Below, piece after piece: positions 16,610 to 20,925 of a stretch of DNA of 20,925 nucleotides. This DNA is from JAVKMO01 sp031539345 (GTDB taxonomy: Bacteria; Bacteroidota; Bacteroidia; Chitinophagales; Chitinophagaceae), in the NCBI GenBank assembly GCA_031539345.1, contig JAVKMO010000005.1, positions 1-20,925 on the forward strand, in the 5' to 3' direction. Made by a program: the position numbers and the translations under genes. The notes under the pieces are model-generated. The model saw nothing but the letters and a program-made list of their open reading frames with translations. It was not told the DNA's origin and searched no databases. Each line of letters opens with the position of its first letter. Position 1 is the stretch's first letter.

Positions 16610-17253
16610 GATAATAATTCGGTTTCTAATAAAGGATATTGGGGAGGCTTAAATAATAAAAAAAACCCATTTTTAATAGCATAAATTTCATCACAAATTT
16701 TTGTTAATGTAGAAAGTATATGAGAAGAGATAAAAATTGTTCTGTTGTTTTTTTTAAAACTCAAAATCGTATTTTTTAAAATCAAATTACTCCGTAAGTC
16801 TAAACCATTAAAGGGTTCATCTAAAATATAATATGCATTTTCTTGTAACATAATTGCCATAAAGGCTAATTGTTTTTTCATTCCTGTTGAATAGGAGCTG
16901 CAATATTCATTGAGTGGTAGTTTAAATATATTTGCTTTCTCAATATCGATATGTTTAATGTTGATTTGTCTTCCAGATAACATAAAAGCGAGATATTCTT
17001 TCGCAGTAATACGAGAAAAAAAGAATAAATCTGCGGGCAAATAACCCGTATAGTTTTTTAAAATATCAAACCGACTTTCTCTTATTTTACCCTGAAATTT
17101 TTCTATCCCTAATAAGCATTTAAAAAAGGTTGTTTTACCAGCACCATTATGTCCCACAATACCATAAATTTTATTTGGCTCAAGGGTTAGATTTATATTA
17201 TCTAATACTGTTTTGTGGTTATATTTTTTAGATAGATTCTCAATCTGTAGCAC
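16606..17253 (-). CDS. ABC transporter ATP-binding protein of the peptide locus
   Basis: A 215-residue nucleotide-binding subunit that would power the adjacent permease. It has Walker A GHNGAGKTT (residues 34-42), signature YSTGMKKQL (a common variant of LSGGQ in ABC-2-type ATPases), Walker B YYILDEPFNGLD, and the switch His in ISSHIL. There is no peptidase or membrane domain. It begins 14 bp inside the end of the permease gene, and its stop overlaps the start of the HlyD-like ORF by 4 bp, so the three are coupled. Likely jobs are self-protection against the peptides or export; the substrate is not shown by sequence. Confidence 0.92.
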   Translation of the reverse strand: MLQIENLSKKYNHKTVLDNINLTLEPNKIYGIVGHNGAGKTTFFKCLLGIEKFQGKIRESRFDILKNYTGYLPADLFFFSRITAKEYLAFMLSGRQINIKHIDIEKANIFKLPLNEYCSSYSTGMKKQLAFMAIMLQENAYYILDEPFNGLDLRSNLILKNTILSFKKNNRTIFISSHILSTLTKICDEIYAIKNGFFLLFKPPQYPLLETELLS

Positions 17254-18235
17254 AAAACAAAGTATTGAAATTTTTATTTGCTTTTTGAACCATTAAAACA
17301 GTAATTAAAGCCCAAAAGGGTATTAGATAAAAAATACTAAACGAATAAATTGTAAATCCAACATACAGGTTTTGAAAGAGGATATTTGAAATATTGGAAG
17401 GGTATGTGGCATATTTGATGATTAGCAAAAACGGAAAAAACAGATAAAAACAAAGAACGGGAAGAAACAAGAAAAAACTTACTTTAAAGATTATCAGCAG
17501 GGTGAGGATGGGTAAAAAAAACAAAGAAGTGTATTTATAGATTGTAAGTGTTTTTTGTAAAAAAAAATGTTTGAATCGTTCGTTATATTGCATAATATAA
17601 TACATCGGTTCTTGATGACAAGAAAATAAGGCTATAAAAAAAAGTACAATCACAAATTCAAATACTAATACTAATCCGTTATTTTCAACTTGTAATCCTT
17701 TATAGATAATCATATAACATAAACAAACGAGAATAACATCCCAAGTGTTTCTAACAAATCTGTTTATCTCTAAAAGAGGTGTTGATAAAAGCCGTATTGT
17801 TTTTAACTTGACTGGAGGTATTTTAGGAATGAATAAACTAATCACAAAAACAATAAGTAGACAAAACAATATTTCCAAGTTGGCGTAAGGAAAAAGAAAA
17901 ATAAAGACCCATAGAAAAAGTAATGTTCCATAGTTCAATAACTTAATCACGAAAACATTGTTTTTATTTGTAATTGAACTCGTAAATTCCATCAAGGAGT
18001 ATTGCGAATTGTGTAATGCAATAAAACTATATAAAATCAAGATTAAACGGATTTGATTGCCAGTAAAGAAATCGAAGTACAAAGTCGATGCGTTTTTATG
18101 CGTTAAATTATTGACGAATAATAGACAGGGCAGGAGAAACATTGCTGATAAAATCAAAGTTCTTAATATGCCTATTTCTATTATAAACCGGTATGCTTGC
18201 TTGTTTAAGAGCGACAAATAGGCTTTAAAAAACAT
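17240..18235 (-). CDS. Polytopic membrane protein, probable ABC-2-like permease
   Basis: From the ATG at 18235 the product has 331 residues, starting MFFKAYLSLLNKQAYRF, with about eight to ten hydrophobic helices and basic loops. No family signature is recognised with certainty. The 14-bp overlap with the ATPase gene argues that it is the membrane partner of that ATPase, as in BcrAB-type or ABC-2 systems. The frame is open to 18307, which would add 24 residues; I prefer 18235 because the preceding segment lies 7 bp from the small upstream peptide gene and would be an odd second hydrophobic lead. The substrate is unknown. Confidence 0.7.
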   Translation of the reverse strand: MFFKAYLSLLNKQAYRFIIEIGILRTLILSAMFLLPCLLFVNNLTHKNASTLYFDFFTGNQIRLILILYSFIALHNSQYSLMEFTSSITNKNNVFVIKLLNYGTLLFLWVFIFLFPYANLEILFCLLIVFVISLFIPKIPPVKLKTIRLLSTPLLEINRFVRNTWDVILVCLCYMIIYKGLQVENNGLVLVFEFVIVLFFIALFSCHQEPMYYIMQYNERFKHFFLQKTLTIYKYTSLFFLPILTLLIIFKVSFFLFLPVLCFYLFFPFLLIIKYATYPSNISNILFQNLYVGFTIYSFSIFYLIPFWALITVLMVQKANKNFNTLFCATD

Positions 18236-18313
18236 TGTGTTCAATAAATATGTGTTAAGTAGAAAGGATAAAAATAGTGCGGAGAAGTTTTTGGCCTCTC
18301 CACACAAAAACCT

Positions 18314-18448
18314 CTAATAGGCTTTCTTTGCAGTGCAACAAATAATTGCGACTGCAATGACAATTTGCCAAAACCCTCCTCTCGTTTCTCTCATTTCCTC
18401 TTTTGTCATTTCTTGAAGCCCAAGCGCTTCGATGGTTAGATTTTTCAT
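18314..18448 (-). CDS. GG-leader peptide precursor A
   Basis: A 44-residue precursor. The leader begins MKNLTIEALGLQEMTKEEM and ends RETRGG at residue 25; the predicted core is FWQIVIAVAIICCTAKKAY (19 residues), strongly hydrophobic with two adjacent Cys. The double-glycine leader has the pattern cleaved by peptidase-containing ABC exporters. A 49-base stretch (18385-18433) is identical to that of precursor E, although the cores differ. It lies 39 bp after the lipoprotein gene and 78 bp before the permease start, inside that operon. A bacteriocin-like or signalling role is inference. Confidence 0.8.
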   Translation of the reverse strand: MKNLTIEALGLQEMTKEEMRETRGGFWQIVIAVAIICCTAKKAY

Positions 18449-18487
18449 AAAATAATTGGCTTTCAAAAATAGAGTTAGCAACCCTCT

Positions 18488-19210
18488 TTATTTTTTAGGG
18501 TTATACGCAGTGTCTTTTCTTTTTAAATGTTTGGTGTAATATAGGTGAGGGTATTTTGTATTATATTGTTCAAGCTCTATTGCAGATAGACTATCATATA
18601 AATTTAACGACGCACTTAGAGAATGTACTATTTTTCTCTGTTCCTTTTCTTTTATGTTTTTATTAAAAGATACGCTTTGCATTTCAAGTTCTGTTTGTAA
18701 CCCTTTTGCATCAGAGGGAACCTGTATTTGATATTCCTTAACGCCTTCTATGCTATCAAAAGGAATTATGTTTCGACTTTTGAAAAATATTTGTAAAAAA
18801 TTTCCATCATTGCTCAGTTCTTTAAAAACGACACTATCTTCGATATCCGCTTTGTCTGATGGTAATTGTATTCCAAAAGAACACCTATAATCTTTTAATT
18901 TCTCTAATTTAGGATTACGTTTTATGGAATATGGATTAACCGTATTGTTGTAAGTTAATTCTATTGGGACAAAAGATGCCCGATGAAGTGTATCTATAAT
19001 ATTTACACTATGGGTTGAATCTTGTACATACATAAATTTATGCTCTAAGCCATTATCATATTCGATACTTAAAAATTGCAGATCAACATTATTTGGAAAT
19101 ACAATTTTTAATTTGAATGGCACTTTTATTTTATTAGTTTCTGTTTGGTTACAACACAAAACAAGAATGCTTATCAAAGCGATGTTAAAGACTAATTTGA
19201 TTTTTTTCAT
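18488..19210 (-). CDS. Lipoprotein of the peptide locus, function unknown
   Basis: A 240-residue protein with a lipoprotein signal: MKK, a hydrophobic stretch to residue 18, then Cys19-Cys20 in ISILVLCCNQT. The rest is soluble, mainly beta-like in composition, Lys/Asn/Asp-rich and ends in a basic tail. I recognise no family. It opens the operon of lipoprotein, peptide A, permease, ATPase and HlyD-like stump; a terminator lies upstream at 19236-19293, so it needs its own promoter. Lipoproteins next to bacteriocin genes are often immunity or accessory proteins, which is a possibility here and not shown by the sequence. Confidence 0.75.
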   Translation of the reverse strand: MKKIKLVFNIALISILVLCCNQTETNKIKVPFKLKIVFPNNVDLQFLSIEYDNGLEHKFMYVQDSTHSVNIIDTLHRASFVPIELTYNNTVNPYSIKRNPKLEKLKDYRCSFGIQLPSDKADIEDSVVFKELSNDGNFLQIFFKSRNIIPFDSIEGVKEYQIQVPSDAKGLQTELEMQSVSFNKNIKEKEQRKIVHSLSASLNLYDSLSAIELEQYNTKYPHLYYTKHLKRKDTAYNPKK

Positions 19211-19235
19211 ATTGCATTAAGTATAAAAAGTTACG

Positions 19236-19293
19236 AAAAAAAAAAGCAGTATGTAACAATAATGATGTTTTATTAAATTTAGCATACTGCTTT
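19236..19293 (-). terminator. Rho-independent terminator ending the four-peptide operon
   Basis: On the minus strand AAGCAGTATG (19292-19283) pairs perfectly with CATACTGCTT (19253-19244), and a run of eight or more T follows (down to 19236). It lies 10 bp after the stop of peptide B and separates the four-ORF peptide unit from the lipoprotein operon. The loop is long, about 29 bases and AT-rich. Confidence 0.85.
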
Positions 19294-19302
19294 AAATTAC
19301 TT

Positions 19303-19458
19303 TCAATGTTTTTGGTTACATTTCACTTCTGTATGATGCGTTGTGCAATAACAAGAACCATTCCCCACAGGAATATGATCATGTTCATGGGGTTTGTTTC
19401 CCCCTTCAATTTTTCTCATTTCTTGAAGCCCAAGCGCTTCGATGTTTAGTTTATTCAT
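19303..19458 (-). CDS. GG-leader peptide precursor B with His/Cys-rich core
   Basis: From the ATG at 19458 the product has 51 residues. The leader MNKLNIEALGLQEMRKIEGG is the shared leader with five residues (TKEEM) missing. The 31-residue core begins NKPHEHDHIPVGNGSCYC and ends TTHHTEVKCNQKH: six His and three Cys, no hydrophobic stretch. It is unlike the other cores and could bind metal or be disulfide-linked. The frame is open up to 19536, but that start lies inside precursor C and adds unrelated residues. Last in the unit E-D-C-B, 37 bp after C and just before the terminator. Confidence 0.85.
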   Translation of the reverse strand: MNKLNIEALGLQEMRKIEGGNKPHEHDHIPVGNGSCYCTTHHTEVKCNQKH

Positions 19459-19495
19459 AAAAATTGGTTTTAAATTGTGAATAAAAGTATTGACT

Positions 19496-19654
19496 TCATT
19501 TTGCTTCGTTGTAGCCAACGTATGCAGCAGCAGCACAAACTATTGCGCCCACAACATACCATACCAATGGAGCAAATCCTCCACGTATGTTTTTCATTTC
19601 TTCTTTAGTAAGCTCAGTGAATTGATAACCATTGATTTGAATTGATTTGTTCAT
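19496..19654 (-). CDS. GG-leader peptide precursor C, diverged leader
   Basis: A 52-residue ORF. The leader starts MNKSIQINGYQFTELTKEEM and ends KNIRGG at residue 26, so only the TKEEM and GG part resembles the shared leader. The core of 26 residues, FAPLVWYVVGAIVCAAAAYV plus GYNEAK, is hydrophobic with Ala/Gly-rich small-residue spacing, like a membrane-inserting helix of class IIb bacteriocins. Spaced 45 bp after D and 37 bp before B in the same direction. Not reported by a 60-residue ORF cutoff. The function is inferred from leader type. Confidence 0.75.
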   Translation of the reverse strand: MNKSIQINGYQFTELTKEEMKNIRGGFAPLVWYVVGAIVCAAAAYVGYNEAK

Positions 19655-19699
19655 AAATAAAAAAAGTTTTAAAAATTAGAAAATAAAAAATATTGAATA

Positions 19700-19810
19700 C
19701 TATTTTACTAAGAATCCAACCGCCTTGCCAATCCAATATGAACAATAAGCTAATATTGCAATAATGACGATGGGGTGTTTTATTAGTTCTTTTAAACTTG
19801 AATTCATCAT
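19700..19810 (-). CDS. Leaderless paralogue of peptide E (peptide D)
   Basis: A 36-residue ORF starting at either of two adjacent ATGs (19810 or 19807): MMNSSLKELIK, then HPIVIIAILAYCSYWIGKAV, then GFLVK. Its last 25 residues align without gaps with the 25-residue core of precursor E: both start HPI, share AYC, a Tyr, IGKA and a Gly, and both end at the same place. Instead of a GG leader there is only an 11-residue start without Gly-Gly. It would stay in or at the cytoplasmic membrane unless exported by another route. It lies 51 bp after E and 45 bp before C. It may be an immunity or dimer-blocking peptide, a leaderless bacteriocin or a decayed copy. Confidence 0.65.
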   Translation of the reverse strand: MMNSSLKELIKHPIVIIAILAYCSYWIGKAVGFLVK

Positions 19811-19861
19811 TCGAATTTTTATTAGTTTGAGTACAAAAAGGTTAGAAATTATTGAAAAAAG

Positions 19862-20014
19862 TTAATTTGTTGCATACCCAATAGCTTTTCCTATTACATA
19901 ACAACAATAAGCTGCTGCGGCAATAATAGCGATGGGATGCCCGCCTTCAATTTCTCTCATTTCCTCTTTTGTCATTTCTTGAAGCCCAAGCGCTTCGATG
20001 TTGAATTTGTTCAT
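19862..20014 (-). CDS. GG-leader peptide precursor E
   Basis: A 50-residue precursor with the full shared leader (MNKFNIEALGLQEMTKEEM then REIEGG, 25 residues) and a 25-residue core beginning HPIAIIAAAAYCCYVIGKAI and ending GYATN. The core is hydrophobic, with a Cys pair and a GxxxG-like IGKAIG spacing (Gly, three residues, Gly), often used in helix pairing. First of four tightly spaced ORFs E-D-C-B. The 49-base leader segment at 19951-19999 is identical to that of precursor A, 1.5 kb away. Confidence 0.85.
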   Translation of the reverse strand: MNKFNIEALGLQEMTKEEMREIEGGHPIAIIAAAAYCCYVIGKAIGYATN

Positions 20015-20268
20015 AAAATTTAAATTTAAAAATTACAGCTCTCTTTGAGGTTGAGTATTGGTATCTTAGTGAGAGCAAAAACCTAAAATAAAAATACACA
20101 AAATTTGTTTTCTGCAGATAAACAATTTTTCTCATTATTTAAATGGCCCTATGCTAATGAACGTATCGATAATAAACCATATAAAACGCAATATAGATCG
20201 TATTATCTTCTTAGTTTTTTGATACATATTTGATATTCAAAACAATTAAATTTTTTAATATCCTTCTT
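20015..20268. other. Spacer between peptide E and the remnant of peptide F
   Basis: No gene is seen here. The part next to E (to about 20135) repeats the sequence upstream of F: the 31-base segment 20099-20129 matches 20515-20545 with two differences. The frame in that segment encodes NCLSAENKFC, nearly the same as NCLPAENKFC in the open frame upstream of F, but is cut by a stop soon after. The E-D-C-B promoter is probably here; I could not place it. Confidence 0.6.
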
Positions 20269-20430
20269 TTAATAAGCTGGTTTCGCCCGATTTCCTAAAT
20301 AATATAATGTTAATTGAACAGTTGCCCATCTAACAACTGGTCATACCCAAAAATATCCGCCTCTTATTTCTCTCATTTCTTCTTTTGTCATTTCTTGAAG
20401 CCCAAGCGCTTCGATGTTTAGATTTTTCAT
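20269..20430 (-). pseudogene. GG-leader peptide precursor F, core interrupted by TGA
   Basis: From the ATG at 20430 the intact shared leader (MKNLNIEALGLQEMTKEEM then REIRGG) is followed by only YFWV and a TGA at 20343-20341. The same frame continues without a stop for 23 codons, PVVRWATVQLTLYYLGNRAK then PAY, to a TAA at 20271-20269. The full core would have 28 residues, of a size and character like the others, and ends KPAY where core A ends KKAY. A single TGG-to-TGA change would explain it. As it stands only a four-residue core would be made. Confidence 0.7.
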
Positions 20431-20441
20431 ACAATATAAAT

Positions 20442-20870
20442 TTAAAAGTTGTCGCTTCCTTTTGTTGGTTGGTATGTTGCGTTGAGAGGCAGCAAAAACT
20501 CAACACAAGATAAACAAAATTTGTTTTCTGCAGGCAAACAATTTTGTTGAGGCAAAGGTTCTTGATTAGTGGTAGAACCAAAAGTTCTACCAAGATTTAA
20601 TTGTTTATTTTTTTTTTGAATATTGTGATTAGTTGGATTAGAAAGTAAAAACTCGTTGTATAATTTTCTTAAAAATATCGAGTCTTGTAAAGCAATCTTC
20701 AGTATTGATTTTTTTGTTTCGTAGAATGTTTTTTTTGTTACAAAAATTGTTTTATATATCCCAACTTCGCTTACTTCAACGATGTTTTTAGAATTCTTTG
20801 CAAAACCTATTGTAAAGAAATAAAATAATTTTGTAAGAAAAAATATTGTATGAAAAAAGCGATGACCTTT
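20442..20870 (-). pseudogene. Open frame without a start codon, running out of the inverted repeat
   Basis: The frame is open for 142 codons from just after a TGA at 20873-20871, inside the right repeat copy, to TAA at 20444-20442, 11 bp before the ATG of peptide F. It contains no ATG, GTG or TTG before a late TTG. Past the repeat it reads KNIVEVSEVGIYKTIFVTKK, later LQDSIFLRKLYNEFLLSN, and near the end QQNCLPAENKFCLSC. I recognise no family. So long an open frame is unlikely by chance in DNA this AT-rich, so it is probably a gene whose 5' end is missing or displaced by the repeat. The first ~28 codons look like a hydrophobic signal segment and are shared with the left repeat copy. Confidence 0.45.
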
Positions 20871-20925
20871 TCAGATGTTTTATTGTTTAGTAACCCGAAT
20901 AGAAAGCGGAGTAAAACGTACTACA
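20789..20925 (-). repeat. 137-bp terminal inverted repeat, right copy
   Basis: Exact reverse complement of 4-140. Identity ends at base 20789, where the sequence continues into the open frame of 20442-20870. In the outward direction a short frame from ATG (MFYCLVTRIESGVKRTT) runs off the end of the window, so a gene may begin in the repeat and continue outside. This is weak and unassigned. Confidence 0.95.

Noticed and set aside
19947..20135. 62-residue minus-strand ORF, and a similar one at 20330-20593
   Set aside because: Both read the conserved leader DNA in the wrong frame (shared RSAWASRNDK). Their similarity is a by-product of DNA conservation in the real leader frame.
20341..20343. 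TGA in peptide F as a recoded codon (selenocysteine or Trp)
   Set aside because: TGA serves as the normal stop for peptide C and the ATPase here, and no recoding structure or Cys/Sec context is seen. A nonsense mutation is simpler.
18385..20415. Repeated 49-base segments resembling a CRISPR or tandem repeat array
   Set aside because: The copies are spaced irregularly by hundreds of bases and each lies in frame at the start of a small ORF ending in GG, so they are leader-coding sequences.
1..20925. Composite transposon or linear replicon bounded by the 137-bp repeats
   Set aside because: No transposase, replication or partition gene is visible, and the interior is mainly core genes (ribosomal proteins, purL, purA, lipA, cmk).

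Overview
The window is AT-rich DNA from a member of the Bacteroidota. The evidence is a DUF5683 protein, a long-type PurL, a Fibrobacter-succinogenes-paralogous (TIGR02145) surface domain joined to a Listeria-Bacteroides repeat, the near absence of Shine-Dalgarno sequences, and Gly-Gly-leader peptides of a Bacteroidota style. The sequence does not fix the genus; Chitinophagales-like is a guess.

Layout. (1) 4-140 and 20789-20925 are a perfect 137-bp inverted repeat at the two ends of the window; it interrupts a surface-protein gene on the left and runs in frame into an unidentified reading frame on the right. (2) 1174-3413: ribosomal operon rplK-rplA-rplJ-rplL, closed by a terminator, without secE/nusG before it or rpoB/rpoC after it. 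(3) 3466-9354, minus strand: purL, tRNA-Arg(CCT), a DUF5683 membrane protein and purA, so two purine genes flank the tRNA. (4) 9599-12654, plus strand: a GT2 glycosyltransferase, a GT39/ArnT-like membrane glycosyltransferase and cmk, tightly packed. (5) 12684-13821, minus strand: iscX then lipA (Fe-S and lipoate). (6) 14027-16396, plus strand: a FucP-like sugar transporter, a perfect 18-bp palindrome, then deoC.

(7) 16442-20870, minus strand, is the accessory and most interesting part. It is a peptide locus mostly made of ORFs too short for routine gene calling. Four precursors (starts at 18448, 19458, 20014, 20430) share an almost invariant leader ending in GG, nearly identical even at DNA level, but carry unrelated cores: three hydrophobic and one His/Cys-rich. 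A fifth precursor (19654) has a diverged GG leader. A sixth ORF (19810) looks like the mature part of the 20014 peptide without its leader. One precursor is interrupted by TGA. The locus also holds a lipoprotein, an ABC-2-like permease, its ATPase and a 55-residue ORF that looks like only the N-terminus of an HlyD-type export adaptor.

Inference: this is a multi-peptide class-II-bacteriocin-like or signalling-peptide locus with an ABC-type immunity or export module, partly decayed at both ends (HlyD stump near deoC; inverted repeat on the right). The expected peptidase-containing exporter is not in the window.
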